Source: Streptomyces sp. NBC_01431 (lineage in GTDB: Bacteria; Actinomycetota; Actinomycetes; Streptomycetales; Streptomycetaceae). Taken from it: 64,000 bases of DNA. The position numbers and the translations under genes were made by a program. The notes under the pieces are model-generated. The model was not told the origin of the DNA. It ran no database searches and was given only the letters and a program-made list of their open reading frames with translations. Below, piece after piece: positions 16,378 to 25,110 of this stretch (positions are counted from its first letter, which is position 1; each line of letters begins with the position of its first letter). Location of the stretch: assembly GCF_036231355.1 (NCBI RefSeq), contig NZ_CP109496.1, positions 806,001 to 870,000 on the forward strand, written 5' to 3'.

Positions 16378-18981
16378 TCAGGGCAGGATCTCGACGTACC
16401 CGTCGGTTCCGTGCACGCGGATCCGCTGCCCGTTCCTGATCAGCCGCGTGGCCTGCTCGACGCCCACGACGGCCGGCAGGCCGTACTCCCGGGCGATCAC
16501 CGCGCCATGGGTCATCAAGCCGCCCACCTCCGTGACCAGGCCCGCGATTGCGACGAACAGCGGTGACCAGCTGGGGTCGGTGAAGGGCGTGACCAGGATG
16601 TCGCCCGCTTCGAGGTCGGCATCGGCCATGTCCAGGATGACGCGGGCCCTTCCCTCGATGGTCCCGGCCGAGACCGGCAGGCCGACCAGGGCGCCGGCCG
16701 GCACGTCGTCACGCCGGTACGCACCGGTGAGGGCCTCGCCATCCGATGTGAGCACCCGGGGCGGTGTGAGCGTCCGGTGCGACCGGAACGCTTCCTTGCG
16801 CTGCTGGATGAGTCCGCCATCCACCTGGTTCGAGCGCACCGTGTCGTGGAGTTCCTGGAACGTGAGGTAGAAGATGTCCTCCTTCTCGGGCAGCACGTCG
16901 GCCTTCACGAGACGCTCGGCCTCCTCCAACAGGGCCTGCTTGTAGACGAAGTAGCGGCTGACGATGCCGTACTTCGGGTACTCCCGGTATCCGGCGAAGG
17001 CACGGACCTGGTCGATCATCCGCTTGGTCTCGTCGGCCTTCCGCTCCCCGTCCGGTAGGGCCCGCAAGCGGGACAGCACGTCCTGTTCCTTCTTCCGGGC
17101 CTTGAGCCGCCCCTGCTCGAAGCGCCGTTCGGCGGCGCCCGGTTCGAAGTTCCTGACGTTGTCGAGGATCACGGGTAGGAGCGTGGTGGGGCGCTCGCGC
17201 CACCGCGGCCTCGTGATGTCGATCTCGCCGACGCAGCGCATGCCGTACCGGTCGAGGTAGGCCTCGATGGCGTCGCGCGCCTCGGTCCCGCCCGCGAGCT
17301 TCGGCAGTTCGTCCAGGAAGCCCTCGTCCTCGACGCCCTGTAGATACGCCACGACCTCTGGATGCGGGCGGATCACGTCGGCGACGTCGAGCAGTTCAAG
17401 TCCCATCTCCGACGTGATGTTGTCGGGCGCGGACAGTGTGAGCGTGTCAGCCGCGTTCTTCTCGCCCAGCCACTCCCGCAGCTTGTCGTTGAGCCACCAC
17501 GTGGCCTCCATCCCCGCCATGATCGCCTGGAAGTTCGGCGGTTGGGTGAGCACTCGCTTGTGCTCCTCGAAGGCCTCCAGGAGGAAGTCGAACAGCGCCG
17601 GTCCGGTCTTCGTACGGATGTCGCGCTTCAGCGCGGCGATGGACGCCTCGCTGCGCTCGATCAGCTCGGTGACGATGGCCGGGTCGGGCTCGACCGGGGA
17701 GGACGCACCGCCGGACGGCGGCCCGCCGGGGCCGGGGTCCGGGTCCGGGAGCGACGCGACGAGGTCGCCGCGATCGAGGACGGTCTCCAGTGCGTCCCTG
17801 GTCAACGGATCGCCTCTGCCCATGAGGTCCAGGAGACCCGCGCGGCTCGCGGGCGAGGCCAGGCGCCGGGTGACGTCGACGAACAGCCGCCCGCCTGCCT
17901 CGTACATCGCCACCATGGCCGTCAGCTGCCACATGGAGAACCCGAGGGGTTTCATGGCGTCGGTCATCATCTGCTGGTGGCCGACGGAGACGTAGATGTG
18001 ATTGTCCTGGTCGCCGGCCTCGGGAACGGGGAACAGCGTCGTGATCGGCCGGCTCTGAACGATCTGGAAGCCGTCGTCCACCAGGCACCATTCGATGTCC
18101 TGCGGGCGTCCGAAGTGCGCTTCGATCCGTCGCCCGAGCTGGACGAGCCGCAGGACCTGCGCATCGGTCAGCGCCGGCTGCTCCTGGCGCTGCGAGTCGA
18201 TCGCCACGTGTTGCGTTCCGCCGGCCGGCAAGGCGAGAACGGCACGCTGCTTGGCGGCGATCGTCTTGGCGATGACTTCTCCGTCTCGCACCTTGAAGAC
18301 GTCCGGGTTCACCAGGCCGGAGACCAGAGCCTCGCCGAGGCCGAAGCCGGCGTCCACGGTGGCGACCTTCCGGTTGCCCGTGACGGGATCGGCGGTGAAC
18401 AGGATGCCGGCCGCCTGCGGGAAAACCATCTGCTGCACGACCACGGCCATGTGGACCGTGCGGTGGTCGATGCCGTTCCGCTGGCGGTAGGTCACGGCCC
18501 GCTCGGTGAACAGCGAGGCCCAGCACCGACTGACGTGCTGGAGGACCGCCGTCGGCCCCATCACGTTCAGGTACGTGTCCTGCTGCCCGGCGAAGGAGGC
18601 CGTCGGCAGGTCCTCCGCGGTCGCGCTGGACCGGACGGCGTAGGCGGCTCGCTCGCCGGACCGGGCGAGCACGTGGGTGATCGCCGCCGCGAGCTCGTCC
18701 GGGATGGCGGTCGCTTCGATGGTCCGGCGAATCTGCCCGCTGAGCGTGCGGATCGCCTCCCGGTCGTCCGGGTTCAGGCGGGACAGCTGATCGAGTCGTT
18801 CGTCAAGTGACGGCGCGTCAGCCATGATCCGCCGGAAGGCGCCTGTCGTCACACAGAAACCGCCGGGCACGTGGATGCCCTCGATCCGCGACAGGCCACC
18901 CAGGTGGGCGCCCTTGCCACCCACGACCGCGACCTGGGTCTCATCAATCTCTTGAAGATCCAGCACGTACTGCTCGTTCAC
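16378..18981 (-). CDS. rph: Rifamycin-inactivating phosphotransferase (rifampin phosphotransferase)
   Basis: 867 residues from GTG 18979-18981, chosen for the ideal GGAGG site 7 nt upstream; a longer frame lacks support. The enzyme uses ATP to phosphorylate rifamycins at the ansa-chain hydroxyl. Domain order fits: an N-terminal ATP-grasp domain (GGKGAHLGGLSR, YAVRSSATAEDLP, AGILFTADPVTGN), a central rifamycin-binding domain starting near the family signature YVSVGHQQMMTDAMKPLG, and a C-terminal swivelling phosphohistidine domain with GGLMTHGAVIAREYG. The His in that motif is residue 825, the catalytic position known for this family. Related PEP synthases and pyruvate phosphate dikinases lack the central signature. 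A 19-bp rifamycin-associated palindrome lies 311 bp upstream, suggesting rifamycin induction. Confers intrinsic resistance. Confidence 0.96.
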   Translation of the reverse strand: MNEQYVLDLQEIDETQVAVVGGKGAHLGGLSRIEGIHVPGGFCVTTGAFRRIMADAPSLDERLDQLSRLNPDDREAIRTLSGQIRRTIEATAIPDELAAAITHVLARSGERAAYAVRSSATAEDLPTASFAGQQDTYLNVMGPTAVLQHVSRCWASLFTERAVTYRQRNGIDHRTVHMAVVVQQMVFPQAAGILFTADPVTGNRKVATVDAGFGLGEALVSGLVNPDVFKVRDGEVIAKTIAAKQRAVLALPAGGTQHVAIDSQRQEQPALTDAQVLRLVQLGRRIEAHFGRPQDIEWCLVDDGFQIVQSRPITTLFPVPEAGDQDNHIYVSVGHQQMMTDAMKPLGFSMWQLTAMVAMYEAGGRLFVDVTRRLASPASRAGLLDLMGRGDPLTRDALETVLDRGDLVASLPDPDPGPGGPPSGGASSPVEPDPAIVTELIERSEASIAALKRDIRTKTGPALFDFLLEAFEEHKRVLTQPPNFQAIMAGMEATWWLNDKLREWLGEKNAADTLTLSAPDNITSEMGLELLDVADVIRPHPEVVAYLQGVEDEGFLDELPKLAGGTEARDAIEAYLDRYGMRCVGEIDITRPRWRERPTTLLPVILDNVRNFEPGAAERRFEQGRLKARKKEQDVLSRLRALPDGERKADETKRMIDQVRAFAGYREYPKYGIVSRYFVYKQALLEEAERLVKADVLPEKEDIFYLTFQELHDTVRSNQVDGGLIQQRKEAFRSHRTLTPPRVLTSDGEALTGAYRRDDVPAGALVGLPVSAGTIEGRARVILDMADADLEAGDILVTPFTDPSWSPLFVAIAGLVTEVGGLMTHGAVIAREYGLPAVVGVEQATRLIRNGQRIRVHGTDGYVEILP

Positions 18982-19291
18982 TGCGTTACCTCCGAGGCAG
19001 CCGTGCGGCGTTGTACTGCGGTGGCCGATCGAATCACCGGCGACTCCAACTCCATCGAACCCCCTGTCGGGCACGTCCTCATCCCTGCCTGCTTCCCTGC
19101 GACGAGTCGGCCGACCGCTCCGCCCCGGCGGCACACCCCCGCACCTCCACGCCGGGCACCCGCAACCGCGCTGCCGGTCCCATCACTGGTTCGACGTCAC
19201 CGCATCCCTCATACGTCGACGACAACACACGCACGTCGTGCCCCCATTTCCGCAGGTTGTGGCCTCGGCCGACGATTCTGCGCCGTGCCCC

Positions 19292-19310
19292 GGGGCTTGT
19301 GGCAAGCCCC
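19292..19310 (-). promoter_or_regulatory. Rifamycin-associated element (RAE) upstream of rph
   Basis: The 19-mer GGGGCTTGTGGCAAGCCCC is a perfect inverted repeat with 8-bp arms and a 3-nt centre. It matches closely the RAE consensus I recall upstream of rph, helR and other rifamycin-response genes in actinobacteria. It lies 311 bp before the rph start, leaving a long leader. No other gene here is a better target. Confidence 0.8.
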
Positions 19311-19333
19311 CCAGTGCGCTATACGTTGAGAGA

Positions 19334-19367
19334 GGCAAGGAGAGAGTTCTCCTTGCCTTCGTCTTTT
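19334..19367 (+). terminator. Intrinsic terminator on the plus strand next to the RAE
   Basis: GGCAAGGAGA (19334-19343) pairs perfectly with TCTCCTTGCC (19348-19357) around GAGT, followed by TTCGTCTTTT. This is a textbook terminator for plus-strand transcription, 24 bp past the RAE. No plus-strand gene ends here, so it may insulate against antisense transcription from the RAE region. Confidence 0.6.
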
Positions 19368-20379
19368 GCCGCCCGATGGAACTGGCCGCCTTGCCGCGAA
19401 GCGGTGGCCCGCCGCGCACGGATATGCGTCACTGGCCCAGGCGGATGACCCATCGGCCCGTGGAGATACGACGCGGATGCGACCACGGAACCAGAGGTAC
19501 TAGAGGCACTTTTCCTAGTCGGCGAGCCCGGACGTCGAGCGCGAACGACATCTCCCGGAGGTCGTCGCACCACACGAGCGTTGGGCACATCCCGGCCCCC
19601 GCCGCCGAGGTGCATGAAGTCCCGCGCGGCATCCCTCAGAATCGTCTCCGCCAGCCGGGTCGCAGCCAGGGCGTGCAGCGTGGCCGGGTCTGCCTCGCCG
19701 AAGCTCGCCGCCCCGCCCCCGTACCCGTAGCTTCCGATTGGATCACCTGTCTCCCCCGCCGACCTCCAACGGACCCAACCCGGCAACCTGCTCACTCACC
19801 CCCGACATCACCACGACGACCTGCGCGATCGACCACATTCTCGTGCGGGAACTCTCGTGGGTCGTCTCCGCGCTGTCGCGTTCACTCGCACTCCGGCGCA
19901 GGCGCGCGTCGCGGCACCTCACGGGCGCCGCCTGCCGCGACCTCACAGCGGGCCACCCGGCCGCCCCGCCCGCGTGATCAAGTACGGGGTCAGCAACCAG
20001 CCACCTGCTGCCTCTCCAGCGCCAGCCACGTCCATCACCCGGGCGTCTTCCTCGTAAGGATCGCTTGGGAGACCGGCTGCCGCTCGCCGTCGCCCTCGAT
20101 GCCGGCTCCCGCCCCGCGTCTAAGCGCAGCTCGCCGCCCACGGCCGTCCGATCACACAGCACAACGGAGCCGACCAGCTCCATGTCCCCAACGCGGTCAC
20201 CCGGGTTTCACGCTCGCTGCCCGGTGACCGCCTTCGCCGCCCAACTGGCATGTGTCCCGGCGGGCTTCCGGCTCGGATAGCCCGCGACGGGGCGAAGCAC
20301 GCGGCCGCCCCGGGGGATTCGTTCAGTCGCTGTCCCGGCCCAGTCTCTGTCTCGTTGTTCCCCGAGGCTGAACTCGTTA
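19368..20379. other. Gene-poor region, possibly decayed coding sequence
   Basis: No frame has a credible start, ribosome site and consistent codon bias. A minus-strand stretch near 19620-19740 (ATLHALAATRLAETILRDAA) looks protein-like, as does MELVGSVVLCDRTAVGGEL near 20130-20183. Both dissolve into low-quality sequence, so I read them as remnants. Confidence 0.35.
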
Positions 20380-20523
20380 CTACAACAGACCGATGTTGGT
20401 GAGTGGGAAGTTCCAGTCGTTGCTCTCGGCATGGCGCTGACCGTCCTGAGCCGCGGCCGGTACCGCGAACAGCATCAGCCCGGCGACGACAACGACCAAG
20501 GCGGCGACAATACGACGCTTCAC
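20380..20523 (-). CDS. Tiny secreted peptide (47 aa)
   Basis: GTG 20521-20523 follows a strong GGAGGAATT site. The 47-residue product has a classic Sec signal peptide: basic start (MKRR), hydrophobic core (IVAALVVVVAGLMLFAVP) and likely cleavage after AAA. This leaves a mature peptide of about 22 residues ending in NDWNFPLTNIGLL. No Cys is present. It is too short to be a chaplin. Many Streptomyces encode such small exported peptides near development or surface genes; function unknown. Signal and ribosome site together make it very likely real. Confidence 0.7.
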   Translation of the reverse strand: MKRRIVAALVVVVAGLMLFAVPAAAQDGQRHAESNDWNFPLTNIGLL

Positions 20524-21095
20524 AATTCCTCCTCGACGACGACACTACCGACCACCGTGCCCGCGGCTCTCACCCGCCGGGCCACGCCGCCCACCCCCCG
20601 GATCCACCGCTCGGTGGTGACGCCCTCCGCGCGGCGCCCCCCTGCACCGGCCGATCCCCGCGAGGGACGCCGGTTCGTAACCCAGCCCGTCATCTTGCCC
20701 TCACTTCCGTCGAACTACCCGTCCGCCAGAGGGACTTGGGCGATGGCCCGCACGTCGTTCAAGGAGCAGTCGCCGACGCTGGATGCGCCCCCGGGCAGAC
20801 ACCCGCGAGTCCATGACCCCCTGGGGGTTGATCACCGCACGCCCCGGTGCGTGCGCGAAGCGGGGAACGTGGCAACTGTCGAGACCGGCGCACATCGCAG
20901 CGCACCACGGTCCAGACCGGTGGGCCCAGGGACGCTACAGCGCGCGTCCTTGGACCCACTCGGGTGTGGCGGTCTCATGCGCGAATGCGGGTTCCGGCGT
21001 GGCCCACGCCCGAAGGTGTGTGGCGCGGGGGATCTGTCTGGAACCGCATTCGGGCACGGAGAGGAATGTCGCCTATGGGGCTGGGACGCGGTTGA
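20524..21095. other. Gene-poor region with a long imperfect inverted repeat
   Basis: No convincing gene. A minus-strand fragment around 20720-20800 (SVGDCSLNDVRAIAQVPLADG, then a stop) resembles the end of a secreted protein, but no matching start is found. CGAATGCGGGTTCC (20982-20995) and GGAACCGCATTCG (21040-21052) form an inverted repeat with one bulged base. It lies just downstream of the gene at 21096-21305 and may terminate it. Confidence 0.35.
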
Positions 21096-21305
21096 TTACT
21101 GGCCGCCGCCCCACGTGGCCACGGCATTGGCCTGCGAGCTGGCCACCGCGGTGCCGTACGTGGCCACGGCGTTGGCCTGCGAGCTGGCCACCGCCGTGAC
21201 CTGCGGAGGGGCGTTGTAGCCGTCGGCGAAGCTGACGCCGATACCGAGGGCGGACAGCCCCGTGACCGCTGCGACTACGACGGCAGCGCGCTGAAACTTG
21301 CGCAT
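21096..21305 (-). CDS. Small secreted repeat peptide (69 aa)
   Basis: The product starts at ATG 21303-21305 with an AAAGGGCC site. A Sec signal peptide (MRKFQRAAVVVAAVTGLSALGIG, likely cleaved after SFA) is followed by DGYNAPPQ and two exact-length 15-residue repeats (TAVASSQANAVATYG, TAVASSQANAVATWG) ending in GGQ. There is no Cys. The alternating small and polar residues (SSQANAVAT) suggest a beta-strand or aggregating surface peptide, loosely reminiscent of amyloid-like coat proteins. I do not recognise a named family. The repeats are also preserved at DNA level, suggesting recent duplication. Confidence 0.75.
   Translation of the reverse strand: MRKFQRAAVVVAAVTGLSALGIGVSFADGYNAPPQVTAVASSQANAVATYGTAVASSQANAVATWGGGQ
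21114..21203. repeat. 45-bp tandem repeat, two copies
   Basis: Copies 21114-21158 and 21159-21203 are nearly identical and in frame within the small secreted peptide gene. Each encodes 15 residues. The few differences are mostly silent, or change Tyr to Trp at the end. Confidence 0.85.
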
Positions 21306-21582
21306 GATTTGGCCCTTTCTTACCTGGGCGTGAAGCCCTGGGTTGAGTGCTCGGCATGAAGATATAGATAAGAATTGCGGCAATTTGGGATCTTTGACCC
21401 TCAGTGCGTCGTGTCGGCTCACGGCGAGGCACCCTTTGGACCGTGCCCTATGCGGCGAGGCGGACGTGTGACTCATAGCCGAGATAGGGGCGGCGAGAGT
21501 AGGGAGAGGCCAGTAGTTGTGGGGGTGGCGTTCACGGTGGAGCCTTCGGGCCTGAACGCCACCCGCGACGTCAACTGCCGGA

Positions 21583-22158
21583 TCAGTCAGCGGAGTTGTG
21601 GCGTCGGTAGTGCCGGGCGACGCGGGCGCGGTTGCCGCAGCGAGTGGGAGAGCACCAGCGGCGGCGGGGGTGTGACGGCAGGAAGACCATCACGCAGTCA
21701 CCAGCTTCGCACTCCTTGAGCCTGCCAATGGCCGGGTCGGTGAACAGGTCGGCCGCAGCATCGGCGAGCAGCGCCGCGAGGCGGTCCCCGAACGGGCCGG
21801 TACGGCGACTGACGGCTGTGACCGTGGCGCCGTCCCAACCGAGTTCACGTACGGAAGGCGCCGCGCGCTGCGCCTCGGTGAGTCCGCGCAGGGCGGACGC
21901 GGGGGGCCTGGTTCCGGCGAGCAGGGCGCGCACGACGGTTTCGATGTGGGTGCGCACGGCGTGAACGGGGGCTAGATCGCCCCGCGTCGGCGCGGCGCCC
22001 GAGACCTCCCCCGGCAGCCGGTACGCCTCCCGTTCGAGCCAGTCGGACAACTGCTGTGCGGTGGCGAGGAGGTCGACACGGCCGTCGCCGCCAGCCGGAC
22101 GGGTGTTCACCAGATCCAGGGCCAGGGCCTCGCCGGTCAACGGTTCACTGTCGGACAT
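21583..22158 (-). CDS. CGNR zinc-finger protein with ABATE-type N-terminal domain
   Basis: 191 residues. The N-terminus has the family start 'GEALALDLVNT' and a helical stress-response (ABATE) domain. The C-terminal zinc finger runs CEAGDC ... RRWCSPTRCGNRARVARHYRR and contains all four Cys and the CGNR signature. Such proteins are treated as transcriptional regulators. It is divergent from an alpha/beta hydrolase gene, and the 84-bp gap holds repeated ACTAATGC motifs, so it probably regulates both genes. The ATG at 22158 is followed immediately upstream by the operator, so the mRNA leader must be very short. Confidence 0.88.
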   Translation of the reverse strand: MSDSEPLTGEALALDLVNTRPAGGDGRVDLLATAQQLSDWLEREAYRLPGEVSGAAPTRGDLAPVHAVRTHIETVVRALLAGTRPPASALRGLTEAQRAAPSVRELGWDGATVTAVSRRTGPFGDRLAALLADAAADLFTDPAIGRLKECEAGDCVMVFLPSHPRRRWCSPTRCGNRARVARHYRRHNSAD

Positions 22159-22160
22159 GG

Positions 22161-22218
22161 ACTAATGCTACATCACGCAGTTGACGCATTAGTCATCCTG
22201 AAGGTAGAACTAATGCAT
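22161..22218. promoter_or_regulatory. Divergent promoter with three ACTAATGC operator half-sites
   Basis: ACTAATGC (22161-22168) and GCATTAGT (22186-22193) form an inverted repeat; a third ACTAATGCAT copy lies at 22209-22218. A promoter for the plus-strand hydrolase is visible: TTGACG (22181-22186), 18 bp, TAGAAC (22205-22210). The operator overlaps the -35 box and start site, an arrangement suited to repression by the CGNR protein or another regulator. Confidence 0.65.
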
Positions 22219-22242
22219 CTTCTCTCCAAGGAGGCATGTGAC

Positions 22243-23136
22243 ATGTTGTCTGCGTCCACGTCCCACATGGCCGTTCCGGCTCGCACCGCCCATCGGGTCG
22301 TCCACGTGGACGGAGTGGAGGTCTTCTACCGGGAGTCCTTGCCCGAGCGTCCCGACGCCCCGGTGGTGCTGCTCCTGCACGGCTTCCCTTCTGCCTCGCA
22401 CCAGTTCCGCCGCCTCATGGACACCCTCGGCAAGCACTACCGGCTGATAGCTCCCGACTATCCCGGCTTTGGACACACCCGTGCTCCGCACGGCTTCACT
22501 TACTCCTTCGACCAACTCGCCGATACCGTCGAGGGTTTCACCGAACACCTCGGACTGACGCGCTTCGCGATGTACCTCTTCGACTTCGGCGCGCCCGTCG
22601 GCTTCCGCCTGGCGCTGCGGCACCCGGAGCGGATCGCGGGCCTCATCGTCCAGAACGGCAACGCGTACGCCGAGGGCCTGTCGGACGCGGCCCGCGAATT
22701 CACCGCCCTCACCCCGGACACCCCCGGCGCCGACCAGGCCATCCTCGACCTGTTGACCGTGGACGCCACCCGCGCCCAGTACGAGGGCGGCACCGCCCAC
22801 CCTGAGCTGATCGCCCCCGAGGGCTGGCTGCTGGATCAGCACTTCCTCGACCTGCCCGGCCGCAAGGAGGCGCAGCGCGCGCTCGCCTACGACTACAAGA
22901 GCAACGTCGCCGCCTACCCCGACTGGCAGGCGTGGCTGCGCGAGCATCAGCCGCCGACTCTGATCACCTGGGGCATTGGCGACCCCTTCTTCCCCGAGCC
23001 CGGAGCCCGTGCCTACCTGCGCGACCTGCCCGACGCTGAGCTCCACCTGTTCGACACGGGCCACTTCGCACTGGAGGACCGCCTGCCCGAGATCGCTCCG
23101 CTGATCGCCGACTTCCTCGACCGCACCTGGGCCTGA
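22243..23136 (+). CDS. Alpha/beta hydrolase with Asp-type nucleophile elbow
   Basis: 297 residues from ATG 22243, which has AGGAGG 8 nt upstream; an earlier in-frame ATG overlaps the promoter. The oxyanion loop HGFPSASHQFRR (from residue 46) and PDYPGFGHT are typical of haloalkane dehalogenase and epoxide hydrolase relatives. The nucleophile position reads LFDFGAPVG (Asp114), so an ester enzyme intermediate on Asp is expected rather than on Ser. The catalytic His is in DTGHFALED near the end. The substrate is unknown; these proteins are often co-regulated stress or detoxification enzymes. No signal peptide. Probably controlled by the divergent CGNR regulator. Confidence 0.85.
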   Translation: MLSASTSHMAVPARTAHRVVHVDGVEVFYRESLPERPDAPVVLLLHGFPSASHQFRRLMDTLGKHYRLIAPDYPGFGHTRAPHGFTYSFDQLADTVEGFTEHLGLTRFAMYLFDFGAPVGFRLALRHPERIAGLIVQNGNAYAEGLSDAAREFTALTPDTPGADQAILDLLTVDATRAQYEGGTAHPELIAPEGWLLDQHFLDLPGRKEAQRALAYDYKSNVAAYPDWQAWLREHQPPTLITWGIGDPFFPEPGARAYLRDLPDAELHLFDTGHFALEDRLPEIAPLIADFLDRTWA

Positions 23137-23389
23137 ACCACCGCTGCCGCCTGGAGGCTGTTCCCTTTCCTGGCCGAGCGTCGCCCGGGTCGGCTGGCGC
23201 GTCGTGGAGCGAGCTGGGCCGGGACGGGGGGATCAAACCAATCAAGCCGCTTTCGCCCTTCGGCAAAGCGGACGCGGGAGTTGATCATTTCATCCCGGCC
23301 ATTTGGGTGGTGGGGTGCGGGTGCACGTTGCTGCGCGGACCGGCGTGACGTTGCACAAATTCCAACCAGCCATGCAGGAAAGGGTCATC

Positions 23390-23569
23390 ATGGAACGCCG
23401 CATTCTCCGCGCCGCAGCCATCGCCATCGGGGCCGCCGCGCTCATTGGACTCACAGGCACGTCAGCCAGCGCCACCGGTCTTGGCGGCGCCGAAGGCACG
23501 GTCAACGCCGTGCGCGTTCTCGCCGACGGAACGATTACTGCCGTGAGTAACCTCGCCGGCCTGCGCTGA
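23390..23569 (+). CDS. Tiny secreted peptide (59 aa)
   Basis: ATG 23390 has a GGAAAGGG site. The signal peptide is MERRILRAAAIAIGAAALIGLTG with cleavage probably after SASA. The mature part is about 31 residues (starting TGLGGAEGTV, ending SNLAGLR), without Cys and rich in beta-branched residues. Family not recognised. With the peptides at 20.4 and 21.1 kb, this is the third small exported peptide within 3.2 kb. Confidence 0.65.
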   Translation: MERRILRAAAIAIGAAALIGLTGTSASATGLGGAEGTVNAVRVLADGTITAVSNLAGLR

Positions 23570-23976
23570 GGGCCCGCCTGACAGCAGTTTCGTCCGTTGC
23601 CCGGATTACCGGCCCTCTCTCCTGGCCCGACCGGGCTTCATCGGCCGGTAATAGGCAGGTCTGGCGTCACAGCCCATCCGGCAGGTGATCACGGCAGCAA
23701 CAGCCGGACAAAAAACGAGGGTGCCCGTGCCGTGGAAGACGTAGGCCTTCTCCCCTGCCTCGTCGCCACGGCCCGGACTCCCTTGAGTACGTTGACTCTC
23801 CAGGCCAGCCGGCGGTGAACTCGGTTTTGCAAGACGGGAGTTATTGCCCGGAACGGAACTATCACGTGCCGAACTGTGCATTGCCGTCACCTCATCCCTG
23901 GCGAAGACTCAAGGAGTCCGTGGACCGCGGCTGATGCGGTCACCGGGATACACGTCGGCAGCACTGGGAGAAGACC
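23570..23976. other. No gene seen
   Basis: About 400 bp with stops in all likely frames. It should contain the promoter of the monooxygenase gene at 23977, but I see no clear -35/-10 pair. Confidence 0.4.
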
Positions 23977-25110
23977 ATGCGGAACACGAATGTCTTGATA
24001 TCCGGAGCGAGTGTGGCAGGGCTGACGCTGGCTCACTGGTTGCAGCGCGCGGGGTTTCGTCCCACGGTGGTGGAGCGGGCGCCCGGCCTGCGCAGGGGCG
24101 GGCAGGCCATCGACATCCGGGGCACCGCGTTACAGGTCGTGGAACGGATGGGGCTGCTCGACAAGATCCAGGCCGCGACGACCAACATGCGCGGGATGTC
24201 ATTCGTGGACGGTCGGGGCGAGGAGTTGTCCAGGTCCACCGAGGCCACCCTGACCGGCGGGTTGATCGACAACGACGATGTCGAGATCATGCGCGACGAC
24301 CTGACGACCATGCTCTTCGACGCGAGCCGCTACGGGACCGAGTACTTGTTCGGCGATGTCATCACCTCCCTCACACAGAACGACGACGCCGTTGAGGTCC
24401 GCTTCCGGCACGAACGTCCGCGCAGTTTCGACCTGGTGATCGGCGCGGACGGCCTGCACTCGGGCGTGCGCCGCCTGGCCTTCGGCCCCGAGTCGGAGTT
24501 CCTCCACTTCCTCGGCAGCTATCTCGCGATCTTCAGTCTGGAGAACTACCTCGGCCTCGACCACTGGCAGATGTACCACCAGGCCGGTGACGCGGTGGTC
24601 GGCGTCTACAGCGCGCGGCAGAACACCGAGGCACGGGCGATGCTCCTCTTCCGGTCCCCGGAACTCGACTTCGACCACCGCGATCTCGATCAGCAGAAGA
24701 ACCTCCTCGCGGAACGCTTTGCCGACGTCGGCTGGGAAACACCCCAGCTGTTGGCAAGCATGCGGGAGGCGCCGGATTTCTACTTCGACTCGATGAGCCA
24801 GGTTCGCCTCGACCGCTGGTCGAACGGGCGCATCGGGCTCGCCGGCGACGCGGGCTACTGCCCTTCACCACGATCCGGCCAGGGCACCAGCCTGGCCCTG
24901 GCCGGCGCCTACGTACTCGTCGGCGAACTCGCGAGCAGCCGCGGCGACCACCGCGCGGCCTTCGACCGCTATCAGCAGGTGATGCGAGCCTACGTGGACG
25001 AGAACCAGCAGCTCGCCCATCCCCGGCCCGACGGCAGCAGGGCCACGTCCGACGAACTCACCCACGCGTCGAATGCCATCACCCTTCCTGACTATCCCCA
25101 CCACGGCTGA
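23977..25110 (+). CDS. FAD-dependent monooxygenase (group A, PHBH fold)
   Basis: 377 residues, ATG preceded by GGGAGAAG. Motifs in order: the FAD-binding dinucleotide motif ISGASVAGLTLAHWL (about 8-22), the Arg-rich VVERAPGLRRGGQAIDIRG loop, the DG motif GADGLHSGVRRL (about residue 150) and the second FAD motif GDAGYCPSPRSGQGTSLAL (about residue 290). It would use NAD(P)H and O2 to hydroxylate an aromatic or polyketide-like substrate. Relatives include polyketide tailoring oxygenases and tetracycline-inactivating Tet(X)-type enzymes, but the substrate cannot be read from sequence. It stands alone, with 285 bp to the next gene. Confidence 0.88.
   Translation: MRNTNVLISGASVAGLTLAHWLQRAGFRPTVVERAPGLRRGGQAIDIRGTALQVVERMGLLDKIQAATTNMRGMSFVDGRGEELSRSTEATLTGGLIDNDDVEIMRDDLTTMLFDASRYGTEYLFGDVITSLTQNDDAVEVRFRHERPRSFDLVIGADGLHSGVRRLAFGPESEFLHFLGSYLAIFSLENYLGLDHWQMYHQAGDAVVGVYSARQNTEARAMLLFRSPELDFDHRDLDQQKNLLAERFADVGWETPQLLASMREAPDFYFDSMSQVRLDRWSNGRIGLAGDAGYCPSPRSGQGTSLALAGAYVLVGELASSRGDHRAAFDRYQQVMRAYVDENQQLAHPRPDGSRATSDELTHASNAITLPDYPHHG

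Noticed and set aside
19319..19795. Minus-strand 158-residue gene
   Set aside because: Only about 40 residues look like protein; the frame crosses the terminator hairpin and has no ribosome site.
20701..20895. Small secreted protein near 20.75 kb (SVGDCSLNDVRAIAQ...)
   Set aside because: The suggestive fragment lies in a frame with a stop just upstream and no signal peptide; possibly a remnant, but not supportable.
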